DNA of 64,000 nucleotides from Paenibacillus flagellatus (GCF_003217775.1 NZ_QJVJ01000008.1:186001-250000); one strand, 5' to 3'. Shown: positions 34,059 to 42,780, counted from the stretch's first letter. The notes: generated by a model from the letters alone, not told the origin. Numbers and translations: made by a program.

Positions 34059-34264
34059 TGGGAACTCTCCAATCGAATGGTATGGATACGACTCTATTAA
34101 TGAAACGAATCGTATCGGTTCTTCATCTACTATTACGAGGATGGGAGGGAAACGTTTCATCCGTCGGGCTTCGAAGCCGAAGCGATTGCGGATGGTATAA
34201 TTTGGGGGGGACGGTGGTGATATAATGTGAGGAGGAGACTCCAATCCGAAAGGGGAAGACGGGT

Positions 34265-34720
34265 TTGAAAGGGAAAGCTGTCGTCCTGCTGATGCAGCTG
34301 CTTATCGTCGCGGGCATGGGCCTGCTGCTGCTGTTCATCGTCAATCCGGGCATCCCGATCGGCTGGCTCGTCAACCCCGGGCACCGCAAGGTCGCGCAGG
34401 AATGGCTGACCGAGGCGTCGAACGGGCGGTTCGAGGAGGCATCGCATGCGATCGGCCATCCCCGCAAGGAAGAATGGATCCGGGGGATGCAGCGGTTGAA
34501 GGAAGAGGGCTTTTATCCGATCGGCTTCGAGCGGCTGAAGGTGCCGCACGACCGCGAGCTCGGGGACGGGCGCGTCCATATCGATTTCATGGAGAACGGT
34601 TCGAAAAAAACGTACTATGCGATCCTTACGTTCGGTGGCGGCAGCGTCGGCCAGGTTTGTATTTTTTCGCCGCAAACGGAACGAACCGAAGCGTGGAACA
34701 AGCTGAATTGCCACTATTAA
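34265..34720 (+). CDS. Hypothetical membrane-anchored protein, 151 aa
   Basis: TTG start at 34265 with AAAGGGGAAG upstream. A single N-terminal membrane segment (VVLLMQLLIVAGMGLLLLFI) is followed by a soluble extracytoplasmic domain of about 115 residues with a mixed alpha/beta pattern and one Cys pair (VCIF ... LNCHY). No family recognised. It is divergent from the SLH protein gene. A T-run at 34761-34767 downstream could terminate it, but no clean stem was found. Confidence 0.7.
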   Translation: MKGKAVVLLMQLLIVAGMGLLLLFIVNPGIPIGWLVNPGHRKVAQEWLTEASNGRFEEASHAIGHPRKEEWIRGMQRLKEEGFYPIGFERLKVPHDRELGDGRVHIDFMENGSKKTYYAILTFGGGSVGQVCIFSPQTERTEAWNKLNCHY

Positions 34721-34768
34721 CGGGCTTGGCTCAGGCCGAAATCGAGGCTTGTGCGGGCCGTTTTTTTC

Positions 34769-34797
34769 TTGCAATACCTTACATGATATGTTATATT
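34769..34797 (+). promoter_or_regulatory. Putative promoter of a 68-aa protein gene
   Basis: TTGCAA (34769-34774), 17 nt, TATATT (34792-34797), within a locally AT-rich stretch. Confidence 0.5.
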
Positions 34798-34903
34798 AAA
34801 ACCAAGCAAAATCCTTTAACCACCGCACTTTTCGCAGTTTCGATCTTAGGATTCGTCGATTCAGGGCATACTGGGTACAAAATACTCGAATGAGGTGAGG
34901 TCC

Positions 34904-35110
34904 ATGAACGCATCGTTTGCAATTCCGAACGGCGACGAAACGATCACGGTAGAACTGACGTTGAAAGAAGCGATGGCCTTGAGCGGCGGAATCCGTTTTC
35001 GCCCGGAAAGCAAAATCGCCTTGAGCGCGAAGAAGAAAGTCCGCAAAGTGTTGGAACGCAAAATGATTCCGGACGGCGACCGCATTTCGTACCACTCGCT
35101 GGACGTCTAA
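34904..35110 (+). CDS. Hypothetical protein, 68 aa
   Basis: ATG 34904 follows GAGGTGAGG. The product (MNASFAIPNGDETITVELTL ... KKVRKVLERKMIPDGD) is small, basic and alpha/beta, with no Cys and no membrane segment. No family assigned. Good codon use and a dedicated promoter support a real gene. Confidence 0.7.
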   Translation: MNASFAIPNGDETITVELTLKEAMALSGGIRFRPESKIALSAKKKVRKVLERKMIPDGDRISYHSLDV

Positions 35111-35293
35111 CCGTACAGTCATCACTCACGGGAGCGCAGCCCCCGCTTCGCATCGGCAGATGCGCCAAGCGGAAGCCGCGCTCTTTTTGCATCGAACGAA
35201 AGCGGGCGTCCATCGGGCGGACAAGCTTTTCTTTTGACGCGAAATACACTATGATGAGTATTCGTACGGGCAATACACAGGTGGGGGATAACG

Positions 35294-36010
35294 ATGCGAC
35301 TGAGAGGCAGGAAAGGCATCCGCGAGACGATCGAGCGGCAAACCGATCTGATCGTTCTGGATCCGCAAAACTGGAAGGGCCGCTGGGCCGAACGTTTCGG
35401 CAACGACAAGCCGATTCACGTCGAGCTCGGCATGGGCAAGGGGAAATTCATCAGCGAAATGAGCGTGCTTCATCCGGAGTGGAACTTCATCGGCGTCGAC
35501 ATGTACGACGAGCTGATTCGCCGGGCCGGCGACAAGGCGCGTGCGGCCGCGGGCCGGGAGGACGGAGGAGCACCGGACAATCTCGCCTTGGCGCTGTTCA
35601 ATATCGAACGGATCGAGGACATGTTTGCGGAAGGGGAGCTTCGGCGCATATATTTGAACTTCAGCGACCCGTGGCCGAAGAAGAAGCACGCCCGCCGCAG
35701 GCTGACGCATCCCGCGTTTCTCGCCAAATATGCGCGCATGCTCGACCGGTACGGGGAAATTCATTTCAAAACCGACTCGCGATCGCTGTTCGAGTTTTCG
35801 CTCAACGCGTTCGCGGATATGAATATCCGGCTGCGCAACATTTCGCTCGACCTGCATAAGGACGGGCCGGCGCCGGACAACGTCATGACCGAATACGAGA
35901 CGAAGTTCGCCGGCCAAGACATGCCGATTCACCGGCTGGAAGCCGTCATCGGCGAAGACGCGCTCGCGGAGCATGTCGATCGTTTGAAACGCCAAGGGGT
36001 TACGTCATGA
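35294..36010 (+). CDS. trmB: tRNA (guanine-N7-)-methyltransferase
   Basis: 238 residues. HVELGMGKGKFISEMSVLHP is the SAM-binding motif, NFIGVDMYDELI follows, and YLNFSDPWPKKKHARRRLTHPAFL is the TrmB signature that contains the catalytic Asp. It makes m7G46 in tRNA. ATG 35294 follows GTGGGGGATAAC. The convergent TSUP gene ends 16 bp after its stop, with a short TTTTTT run between. Confidence 0.95.
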   Translation: MRLRGRKGIRETIERQTDLIVLDPQNWKGRWAERFGNDKPIHVELGMGKGKFISEMSVLHPEWNFIGVDMYDELIRRAGDKARAAAGREDGGAPDNLALALFNIERIEDMFAEGELRRIYLNFSDPWPKKKHARRRLTHPAFLAKYARMLDRYGEIHFKTDSRSLFEFSLNAFADMNIRLRNISLDLHKDGPAPDNVMTEYETKFAGQDMPIHRLEAVIGEDALAEHVDRLKRQGVTS

Positions 36011-36026
36011 TCCCGTGGCGTTTTTT

Positions 36027-36773
36027 TCATGCCGCCAGCAGCAGCCGGATCGCTCCGAGCGCGGTGAAGACGAGGATGAGCCTCTGGAAATGGCTCTGCG
36101 AGATCAGCGGCACGATCCGGATGCCGACCCAGGCGCCGAGCAGGATGGGGGCGACCATCCATAGATCGAAGACGAGCATTTCCGGCGTCATAAGCCCCAG
36201 GGAGGCGTTGAACGGAAGTTTGATGACGTTGACCGCGAGGAAAAACCAAGCTCCGGTGCCGATAAATTCGTTTTTTTGCAGCCCTTTCGACAGCAAATAC
36301 ATCGTCATGATCGCCCCCGCCACGTTGCCCACCATCGTCGCGAAGCCGGCCAGCACGCCCATGGTCGCCTGAAAGGAAGCCGACCGGGCAAACGAAAATC
36401 GCATTTTCGCCTCCAGCCGGTCCTTCGCCAGATGGAGCCCGAGGAGCGCCAAGATGAGCGAGCCGAGCAGCACGGATAGCTGGCCGTCCCCGATTCGGAA
36501 CATGACGAAGAAGCCGAGCAAAAGGCCGGCGAGCACCCAAGGGATCAGGGAGACGAGATGCTTCCAGACGACCGTCTTGCGATAATGGGCGACGGCGACG
36601 ATATCGCCGGTAATGAGCATCGGCAGGATGGCGCCGACCGATTGCTTGGCCGGGAACACGATCGCCATCAGGGCGACGGCCAAAATGCCCACGCCGGATA
36701 TGCCCGTCTTGGAAAAGCCGATCAGTACCGCCGCCGCTGCCGCCAACGCGATTTGAACCCAATTCCATTCCAT
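36027..36773 (-). CDS. TSUP (TauE/SafE) family transporter, second copy
   Basis: 248 residues with about seven membrane segments and the motif AAVLIGFSKTGISGVGILAVAL; the second half has TMGVLAGFATMVGNVAGAIM. It is more divergent than the paralogue at 26856 and belongs to the short YfcA-like group. Transport of a sulfur-containing or organic anion is expected from the family, with no local evidence. Start taken at ATG 36773, 8 nt after GGGAGATGAGG; an upstream ATG at 36803 is less well placed. Confidence 0.9.
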   Translation of the reverse strand: MEWNWVQIALAAAAAVLIGFSKTGISGVGILAVALMAIVFPAKQSVGAILPMLITGDIVAVAHYRKTVVWKHLVSLIPWVLAGLLLGFFVMFRIGDGQLSVLLGSLILALLGLHLAKDRLEAKMRFSFARSASFQATMGVLAGFATMVGNVAGAIMTMYLLSKGLQKNEFIGTGAWFFLAVNVIKLPFNASLGLMTPEMLVFDLWMVAPILLGAWVGIRIVPLISQSHFQRLILVFTALGAIRLLLAA

Positions 36774-36865
36774 CGGCCTCATCTCCCGCAAACGTGTCGT
36801 CATCGCTCGACGATTAGCATAACATATGGAAGCCCGGTTGAGGGATGTCCGCTGCGAAAAAGAAA

Positions 36866-36896
36866 ATCCCGCTTCCGCGTACGCGAAAGACGGGAT
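36866..36896 (-). terminator. Terminator after the UgtP-like gene
   Basis: ATCCCGCTTCCGCGT/ACGCGAAAGACGGGAT stem (one or two mismatches), followed on the minus strand by TTTCTTTTT. Confidence 0.8.
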
Positions 36897-36917
36897 ATGG
36901 GTAGGCCGTTTCGGCCG

Positions 36918-38033
36918 TTACGACAGCATGCGCATGATCGCCTGGTGGCACGTTTGCGGATTGTAGGCGGTCGAGGCCAGCGCAAAGCCGCGCTGCACGC
37001 GATGCGTGCCCGGCGCTTGGCGGACGAGCCGCTCGAACCAGTAGTCGACCGTCTCCAGCGACTTGATCTGCTCGCCGAAGCCTTGCTCGGTGAAGTATTG
37101 GCAATTCTCCTCTTCCTGCCCCGGGATCGGGCTGTAGAACAGCATCGGCAGCCCTTTGGCCATGCCTTCCGTGCACGTCATGCCGCCCGGCTTCGTAATG
37201 AGCAGGTCGGAGACGTCCATCAGCTTGTCGATTTCGCGGGTAAACCCCATCAGGCGGATGTTCGGATGCCGAAACCGCTCGTCGTCCGCCAAACGGGTCA
37301 ACGCTTTCTCGTTGCTGCCCATGCAGAAAATCAGCTGAAGCCGGTCCCGCCAGCGGGTCATATGCTCGAGCAGCTCCTCGTGCTGGACGATTCCCCAGCC
37401 GCCCCCCATGACGAGCACGGTCGGCAGCGGCTTCAGCCCGAAGCGCAGGCGCAGCTCCTCGCGATTGTGATGCCTCCAGAAGTTCGGATGGACCGGAATG
37501 CCGGTCACGTCGATGTGCGACTCCGGCACGCCCCGATCGAGCAGCTTCCGCTTCACCTCTTCGGTGGAGACGAAATATTTGTTCACTTCCGGATTGATCC
37601 AGGTGCCGTGCGCGTCGTAGTCCGTAATGACGGTACACAGCGGCACCGACAGCCCCGCGCGCTTCAGCCGCGAGACGACGGCGCTCGGGAACGGGTGGGT
37701 GCAGACGATCGTGTCGGGCTTCAACTGCTTGATGATTTCCGCCGTCTGCCCGTAGAACAGCCGGTGGAGCGCCAGCCGGGTAAGCCGGTTCAACGATTTC
37801 TTGTATTGCGAACGGTAGACGAAGCCGTACAGCTTCGGCTGGGACGTAATCGTTTTCCGGTAGGCCGAGAAAATGAGCGGCGCCAGCGTCGGATGCAAAA
37901 AAGCGCCCAATTCCAATACCCGCGTTTGCAGCTCGGGGGACAATCGGCGCAATCCGACGGACAAGGCGTGGGCGGCTTGCGTGTGGCCGGCCCCGAATCC
38001 TTCGGAAAGCAGCAAGATTCGTTTCTTTCGCAC
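36918..38033 (-). CDS. MGDG-synthase-type glycosyltransferase (UgtP-like)
   Basis: 371 residues. The N-terminal KRILLLSEGFGAGHTQAAHAL with GAGH, then THPFPSAVVSRLK and TVITDYDAHGTWI are typical of the MGDG synthase N-domain. The GT-B C-domain shows VLVMGGGWGIVQHEELL, MGFTREIDKLMDVSDLLITKPGG and SPIPGQEEEN. Close family members add glucose to diacylglycerol for glycolipids and lipoteichoic acid anchors. GTG start at 38033. The PAP2 phosphatase gene lies 58 bp upstream on the same strand, so both may act in one lipid pathway. Confidence 0.9.
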   Translation of the reverse strand: MRKKRILLLSEGFGAGHTQAAHALSVGLRRLSPELQTRVLELGAFLHPTLAPLIFSAYRKTITSQPKLYGFVYRSQYKKSLNRLTRLALHRLFYGQTAEIIKQLKPDTIVCTHPFPSAVVSRLKRAGLSVPLCTVITDYDAHGTWINPEVNKYFVSTEEVKRKLLDRGVPESHIDVTGIPVHPNFWRHHNREELRLRFGLKPLPTVLVMGGGWGIVQHEELLEHMTRWRDRLQLIFCMGSNEKALTRLADDERFRHPNIRLMGFTREIDKLMDVSDLLITKPGGMTCTEGMAKGLPMLFYSPIPGQEEENCQYFTEQGFGEQIKSLETVDYWFERLVRQAPGTHRVQRGFALASTAYNPQTCHQAIMRMLS

Positions 38034-38091
38034 AGACCGTCACCTGACCTTTACCATCAAAAGGAATAACCTAGTTCTAACAATAATGATT

Positions 38092-38619
38092 TCAACCGAG
38101 AATTGCAACCGTCGCGAGGCCTACCGTCGAGCCGATAACGATGCCCGCCGCGCAGTCCGACGGATAATGCAGGCCGAGGTAAATGCGGGAGACGCTGACG
38201 AGCCCGGCCAGCGGCAGCAGGAAAAAGCCGATCGCGGGAGCGGCGGCGACAAGCGGTACGGCGACGGCGAATATCGCGGTCGAATGTCCGGACGGGAACG
38301 AATGGTCGGATAACGGGTTTTTGCCTATATTCGTTTCGGGAAGGACGAGATAAGGGCGGCGACGCGGATACGTGCGCTTCACGACGGCGACCGGAATGTG
38401 GCTGACCGCGAGCGCGATCAGGCATTCCCAGCCGGCCAGGCTCCACTTGCCGATGCCGGCCAAGCCGATAAGAAGCGACAGGGCGATCGTAAACGTTGCG
38501 CCCCCCATATGGGTGATAGCGGAAAACGCCTTGTCGAGCACGGCGTTCCGCGCTCTGCGATTGACCATATAAAACAGCTGCCGCTCGCGATGCGATAGCC
38601 AACTGACCATGCGGCTCAT
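38092..38619 (-). CDS. PAP2 family phosphatase
   Basis: 175 residues with about five membrane segments and all three PAP2 motifs: KRTYPRRRP, PSGHSTAIFA and SRIYLGLHYPSDCAAG. It dephosphorylates lipid phosphates such as undecaprenyl pyrophosphate or phosphatidic acid on the outer face of the membrane. ATG 38619 follows GGGAGGG. Its neighbour is a diacylglycerol glycosyltransferase, so phosphatidic acid or diacylglycerol supply is plausible. Confidence 0.92.
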   Translation of the reverse strand: MSRMVSWLSHRERQLFYMVNRRARNAVLDKAFSAITHMGGATFTIALSLLIGLAGIGKWSLAGWECLIALAVSHIPVAVVKRTYPRRRPYLVLPETNIGKNPLSDHSFPSGHSTAIFAVAVPLVAAAPAIGFFLLPLAGLVSVSRIYLGLHYPSDCAAGIVIGSTVGLATVAILG

Positions 38620-38815
38620 GATGCCGATCCCTCCCGAACAAAATGTGCAGCCAGAGTATATTCACCCGTATTGTAAGCTACAATTGTTACTGGAGTGTTA
38701 AGCCCGCGTCAAATCGACGGAACGACGATTTTTAATAATCGGATTATACGACGCTTACAAACGATTTTTACAATGGGGGGTGATTCGCGAATATACGTAA
38801 CGGGAGGGAATGGCG

Positions 38816-39991
38816 ATGCGCGTCGCGATTTTCACGGATACGTTTTTGCCGGACGTGAACGGGGTTGCCGGTACGCTGGGCCGATGGGTCGGCTATTTGG
38901 AATCGAAGAAGGTGCAAGTGCAGGTGTATGCGCCGGGCCATCCCGAAGGCGCTTTCGATCGATACGGGACGACGATGGTGCACCGGTTCGCCGGCATACC
39001 GTTCGTATTGTACCCGGAATGCAAGCTGGCTATCCCGAATCCGTTCCACATCCGCAAATCGCTCCGGCAGTTCCGACCCACCCTCGTTCATGTCGCCACG
39101 CCTTTCAACCTGGGCTTGTACGGGCACCGTTACGCCCGGAAGCGGGGCGTTCCGCTCGTCGCTTCCTACCATACCCATTTCGATCGCTATTTGTCCCATT
39201 ATAAGCTGCAGTGGCTGGAGCCCGCGCTGTGGCGCTATATGATCTGGTTCCACCGCGATTGCCGTACGGTTTATGCGCCTTCTCCGTCGACGGCGGACCA
39301 TTTGCGCGCGAAAGGAATCGGACCCGTCGAGCTATGGCCGAGGGGCGTGGATACCGGGCGCTTCCACCCGGAAGCCGACCGCGGCGAAGTGCTCCGCCGG
39401 TACGGGGTAGCCGAAGACCGCTTCGTCTACTTGTATGTCGGACGCATCGCCGCCGAGAAAAGCGTGGACGTGCTGCTCGACGCCTTTCGCGCTTTGCCGG
39501 AAGATGTCGCGGAACGGTCGCGGCTGGTCGTCGTCGGCGACGGTCCGATGCTGGCCAAGCTGCGCGAATCGCACGCCGGCTCCGGCCGGATCGTCTTTAC
39601 CGGCTTCGTGCAGGGGCAGCCGCTCGCCGAGCTGTACGCGGCCGCGAACGCGTTCCTGTTTCCGTCTGATACGGAAACGTTCGGCAACGTCGTCCTCGAG
39701 GCGATGGCGGCCGGCACGGCGGTCGTCGGAGCGGCGGCCGGGGGCGTGGGCGATATCGTCGCTCACGAAATGAACGGCCTGCTGTGCCCTCCCGGCGACG
39801 CGAAGGCGTTTGCGGCCGCGGCGACCCGGCTGTACCGGGATCGGGAGCTGCTCGCGCGGCTGTCCGAAGGCGGGCGGCGGCATGCGCGGATGCAGTCGTG
39901 GGACGCGATTTTCGCCCGTCTGCTGCGCAGCTTCGAGGCGGTCGCCGCCGGGACCGAAGGGAAAAAAGTCGAATCCGTTCGAACCGTATGA
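38816..39991 (+). CDS. Family 4 glycosyltransferase
   Basis: 391 residues, GT-B fold. RVAIFTDTFLPDVNGVAGTL at the N-terminus, HVATPFNLGLYGHRYAR, SYHTHFDRYLSHY, ELWPRGVDTGRFHP, YVGRIAAEKSVDVLL and SDTETFGNVVLEAMAAGTAVV (the E-x7-E donor motif) are the classic signature. The closest functional types are membrane glycolipid or sulfolipid glycosyltransferases (MgtA/SqdX). The second ATG (38816) is chosen because GGGAGGG lies 8 nt before it. It is divergent from the lipid phosphatase and UgtP-like genes, forming a glycolipid neighbourhood. Confidence 0.9.
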   Translation: MRVAIFTDTFLPDVNGVAGTLGRWVGYLESKKVQVQVYAPGHPEGAFDRYGTTMVHRFAGIPFVLYPECKLAIPNPFHIRKSLRQFRPTLVHVATPFNLGLYGHRYARKRGVPLVASYHTHFDRYLSHYKLQWLEPALWRYMIWFHRDCRTVYAPSPSTADHLRAKGIGPVELWPRGVDTGRFHPEADRGEVLRRYGVAEDRFVYLYVGRIAAEKSVDVLLDAFRALPEDVAERSRLVVVGDGPMLAKLRESHAGSGRIVFTGFVQGQPLAELYAAANAFLFPSDTETFGNVVLEAMAAGTAVVGAAAGGVGDIVAHEMNGLLCPPGDAKAFAAAATRLYRDRELLARLSEGGRRHARMQSWDAIFARLLRSFEAVAAGTEGKKVESVRTV

Positions 39992-40337
39992 ACAAAATTA
40001 GGACTTCCATGACGTTGTTTTCTGGACGGGCTCCCAAGTATAATAGGAGGGGCGGGCGGCATGTAAGGCAAAAAAAGGTTTACGTACGGATGTGTCGGCG
40101 GCAAGTAAAACAAGCGTAATTTGATGAAAATAAGAAGGAATCTGCTGGAATGCGCGAGCCTGCAGTTTCCTGCGGCCGGAAATCCTTTTTTACCATTCAA
40201 TTGGCGGAATCGAGCGAAAATGAGATTTTGACAAATGGATGCAAAGAGAGGAAAATCATATTCGGCTACGTCAGAAAACCAAAAACATACACCGAACCAT
40301 ATGTAGAGAGAACATTCGGGTGTAAGGGGGTCACATC
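39992..40337. other. Leader region of the GT2 gene
   Basis: 346 bp. It holds a promoter at 40015-40044, then AGGAGG followed by ATG-TAA (40060-40065), i.e. a start codon directly before a stop, then an open 9-codon frame from 40090, and a further TTGACA at about 40233 with only a weak -10. A TCCTTTTTT run at about 40182 has no strong stem before it. Nothing else recognised. Confidence 0.5.
40015..40044 (+). promoter_or_regulatory. Putative promoter upstream of the GT2 gene
   Basis: TTGTTT (40015-40020), 18 nt, TATAAT (40039-40044). Confidence 0.5.
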
Positions 40338-41576
40338 TTGCTGGACATCATCATTCTCGTAGTGCAGGTGCTGCTGGCCGTACTCGGAGCATACTCCTTG
40401 TTTTTTTCCTTCTTCGGGTTTTATCGGAAAAAGCGCACTCCTGCCGTTCCCGCCCAGAAAAGGTTTGCGGTTCTCGTAGCCGCCCACAACGAGGAAAAAG
40501 TCGTTGGGGCGCTGATCGAAAACCTGAAGCAGCTCGATTATCCGAAAGAATTGTACGACGTTTTCGTCATTTGCGACAACTGCTCGGACCGCACCGCGGA
40601 CATTGCGAAGCAGATGGGCGTACACGCTTGCGTCCGTCACAATCCGAACCTGCGGGGCAAAGGCTTCGCCATCGAATGGATGCTGAAGGAACTGTGGAAA
40701 ATGCCGACCGCTTACGACGGCGTCGTCATTTTGGACGCCGACAATTTGGTCAACGCCGATTTCCTGCAGCACATGAACAACGAGCTGTGCTCGGGCTCGA
40801 AAGTCATTCAAGCTTACCTGGACACGAAAAATCCGAACGACTCGTGGATTACCGCCGCTTACGCGATCACGTATTGGTTCTGCAACCGGCTGTGGCAGCT
40901 GCCTCGGACGAACTTGAAGCTGGCCAACTTCCTCGGCGGCACCGGCATGTGCTTCGACTCCGGACTGCTGAAGGAAATGGGCTGGGGCGCGACAAGCCTC
41001 GTCGAGGATTTGGAGTTTACCGTCCGCTGCGTCAAGCGCGGCATTAATCCGACGATGTGCTACGACGCGAAGGTGTACGACGAAAAGCCGCTTACGTTCA
41101 AGGCGTCCGCCCGTCAACGGCTGCGCTGGATGCAAGGACATTTCGACGTCGCGCGCCGCTACTTCTTCCCGCTGCTCTGGCAGGGGATCAAGGAGCGCAG
41201 CTGGGCGAAGATCGACACCGCGATTTATACGTTCAATGTTTACAACGTGCTGCTCGGCTTCATTTTCAGCGCGATTTTGTGGATAGACGTCGCCCTGCCG
41301 GGCACGCCGCACTTTACGTCGCTGTACGAGTACGTGCCGACCTGGCTCATGGTTATCGTAACGGCGCTCGTCTATCTGGGCTTCCCGATCGCGATGGCGC
41401 TCGAGAAGGTGAAGTCTTGGAGAATGTACGCCGCGCTGATCACGTACCCGATTTATTTGGCTTCGTGGTGGCCGATTACGCTGTACGCGTTCTTCACCCA
41501 GAACAACAAGCAGTGGAGCCATACGCAGCATACGCGCGTCATCCGACTGGAGGACGTGCAGAGCAAGCAAGTATGA
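40338..41576 (+). CDS. Processive-type family 2 glycosyltransferase, integral membrane
   Basis: 412 residues. TM at about 2-25, then a GT-A domain (FAVLVAAHNEEKVVGALIEN, VFVICDNCSDRT, VVILDADNLVN with DxD, SLVEDLEFTVRC) and RQRLRWMQGHF, the Q-x-x-R-W motif of cellulose, hyaluronan and chitin synthases. Several C-terminal membrane segments follow. It probably polymerises or transfers sugars across the membrane for an exopolysaccharide. TTG start at 40338 with AAGGGGGTCAC upstream. It is a single gene before the infC leader, so the product is not defined by context. Confidence 0.88.
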   Translation: MLDIIILVVQVLLAVLGAYSLFFSFFGFYRKKRTPAVPAQKRFAVLVAAHNEEKVVGALIENLKQLDYPKELYDVFVICDNCSDRTADIAKQMGVHACVRHNPNLRGKGFAIEWMLKELWKMPTAYDGVVILDADNLVNADFLQHMNNELCSGSKVIQAYLDTKNPNDSWITAAYAITYWFCNRLWQLPRTNLKLANFLGGTGMCFDSGLLKEMGWGATSLVEDLEFTVRCVKRGINPTMCYDAKVYDEKPLTFKASARQRLRWMQGHFDVARRYFFPLLWQGIKERSWAKIDTAIYTFNVYNVLLGFIFSAILWIDVALPGTPHFTSLYEYVPTWLMVIVTALVYLGFPIAMALEKVKSWRMYAALITYPIYLASWWPITLYAFFTQNNKQWSHTQHTRVIRLEDVQSKQV

Positions 41577-41613
41577 AGATGAGACGTACGCGTGCGGCGG
41601 AAGCCTCCGTCGG

Positions 41614-41642
41614 TTGACACGCCGTCGCATCGATGGTATAGT
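41614..41642 (+). promoter_or_regulatory. Promoter of the infC-rpmI-rplT operon
   Basis: TTGACA (41614-41619), 17 nt, TATAGT (41637-41642), a near-consensus SigA promoter. Confidence 0.75.
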
Positions 41643-41649
41643 GGTAAAA

Positions 41650-41792
41650 GTGTTCAATAGCGTAACCAAGCAGAAGCGCCCGCTTCTCACCTTGGCCGAC
41701 CGGAGTCGGCGGGTTCATACGACGGAACGGAACCTTCTTGTTCTATGGTCATGATCGGATGAGGGCGTATACTGCCCGCATCCGTTTTTGTT
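41650..41792 (+). ncRNA. infC operon leader with attenuator (putative L20 leader)
   Basis: The transcript start region forms nested hairpins: CCAAG/CTTGG (41666-41695) enclosing AGAAGC-GCCC-GCTTCT, then GCCGAC-CGGA-GTCGGC. It ends in a strong intrinsic terminator, CGGATGAGGGC/GCCCGCATCCG-TTTTT (41756-41789), 180 nt before infC. In Bacillales the infC-rpmI-rplT operon is repressed by ribosomal protein L20 acting on such a leader; position and structure fit, though the Rfam match was not tested. Confidence 0.65.
41756..41789 (+). terminator. Attenuator terminator in the infC leader
   Basis: CGGATGAGGGC-GTATACT-GCCCGCATCCG followed by TTTTTG. It lies inside the 5' leader, so it must be bypassed for operon expression. 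Confidence 0.85.
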
Positions 41793-41820
41793 TGCCTTCT
41801 CTTGGTTAGGTTAACGGCCG

Positions 41821-41952
41821 TTCCCGGGGAACCCCCAAGAAGTACCGGGAATAGCCGACAAAGCTTTACTCACTTTGGGGGTAGGTTTCCGGGGGGTTCC
41901 CCCGAAAGTACCCGGAATACCGACAAGCTTTACTTCACTTTTGGGGGTAACT
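41821..41952 (+). repeat. Tandem 66-bp duplication in the infC 5' leader
   Basis: Copy 1 (41821-41886) and copy 2 (41887-41952) align over their whole length with small indels (shared: GGGAATA/CGGAATA, CCGACAA, GCTTTACT, TTTGGGGGTA). Each can fold: copy 2 pairs CCCCCGAAAGT (41899-41909) with ACTTTTGGGGG (41937-41947); copy 1 pairs ACCCCCAA with TTGGGGGT. The infC Shine-Dalgarno region (AACTTTGGGAGGTGG) looks like a third partial copy of the G-rich end. Confidence 0.8.
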
Positions 41953-41969
41953 TTGGGAGGTGGAACGCT

Positions 41970-42485
41970 ATTAGTAAAGACCATTTGATCAACGACGAAA
42001 TTCGTGCGAAGGAAGTGCGCCTCATCGGCGCGGACGGCGAGCAGCTCGGCATCAAATCGTTCCGCGATGCGATGCAGCTTGCAGCCGAAGCGAACCTCGA
42101 CCTGGTCAACGTCGCACCGACGGCCAAGCCGCCCGTTTGCCGCATCATGGATTACGGCAAATATCGGTACGAGATGCAGAAGAAAGAAAAGGAAGCCCGC
42201 AAAAATCAAAAAATCGTCGAGCTGAAAGAAATTCGTCTCTCGGCGACGATCGACGAGCACGACTTCCAGACGAAACTTCGCAACGTCGTCAAGTTTTTGC
42301 AGGACGGCGATAAAGTGAAGCTGTCCGTCCGTTTCCGCGGACGCGAAATCACGCACGCCGATATCGGTCAGAAGGTGCTGGAGCGGATGGCGGCCGAGGT
42401 CGAGAACGACTCGATCGTCGAACGCAGGCCGAAGCTGGAAGGCCGCAGCATGATCATGATTTTGTCGCCGAAACCGCAAACCTAA
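41970..42485 (+). CDS. infC: Translation initiation factor IF-3
   Basis: 171 residues. The frame begins at the rare start codon ATT (41970-41972), 9 nt after GGGAGG; the product starts with SKDHLINDEIRAKEVRLIG right after the initiator, exactly where IF-3 normally begins. NPVCRIMDYGKY-type (here PPVCRIMDYGKYRYEMQKKE) and KLSVRFRGREITHADIGQ are family signatures. ATT is the known autoregulatory start of infC, discriminated against by IF-3 itself. Longer frames with ATG/GTG exist upstream but run through the leader repeats. First gene of infC-rpmI-rplT. Confidence 0.95.
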   Translation: MSKDHLINDEIRAKEVRLIGADGEQLGIKSFRDAMQLAAEANLDLVNVAPTAKPPVCRIMDYGKYRYEMQKKEKEARKNQKIVELKEIRLSATIDEHDFQTKLRNVVKFLQDGDKVKLSVRFRGREITHADIGQKVLERMAAEVENDSIVERRPKLEGRSMIMILSPKPQT

Positions 42486-42507
42486 TCTTACGAGGAGGAC
42501 CACCATA

Positions 42508-42708
42508 ATGCCTAAGATGAAAACGCACAGCAGCCTGAAAGACCGCATCAAAATTACCGGAACCGGTAAAGTGAGAAGATATAAAGCTTACAAAAACCAC
42601 TTGATGTACGGCAAATCGCCGAGCCAAAAGCAACGCCTGGGCAAATCGCCGATCATGGCGACCGGCGACGTAGCTCGTCTGAAGCAGCAAATTTCCAACC
42701 TGAAATAA
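42508..42708 (+). CDS. rpmI: 50S ribosomal protein L35
   Basis: 66 residues, MPKMKTHSSLKDRIKITGTG at the start, then the basic KVRRYKAYKNHLMYGKSPSQ. Full-length for the family. AGGAGGACC precedes the ATG. It lies 22 bp after infC and 72 bp before rplT in the standard operon order. Confidence 0.97.
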   Translation: MPKMKTHSSLKDRIKITGTGKVRRYKAYKNHLMYGKSPSQKQRLGKSPIMATGDVARLKQQISNLK

Positions 42709-42780
42709 CCGATTATCCCGATTACTTATCGATAAAGGCCGTTGCATAGCGGCCCAATAACGCTCAGGAGGTAGTTCATC

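Noticed and set aside
34721-34768. Terminator after the 151-aa membrane protein gene
   Set aside because: A T7 run is present, but no uninterrupted stem of useful length could be built before it.
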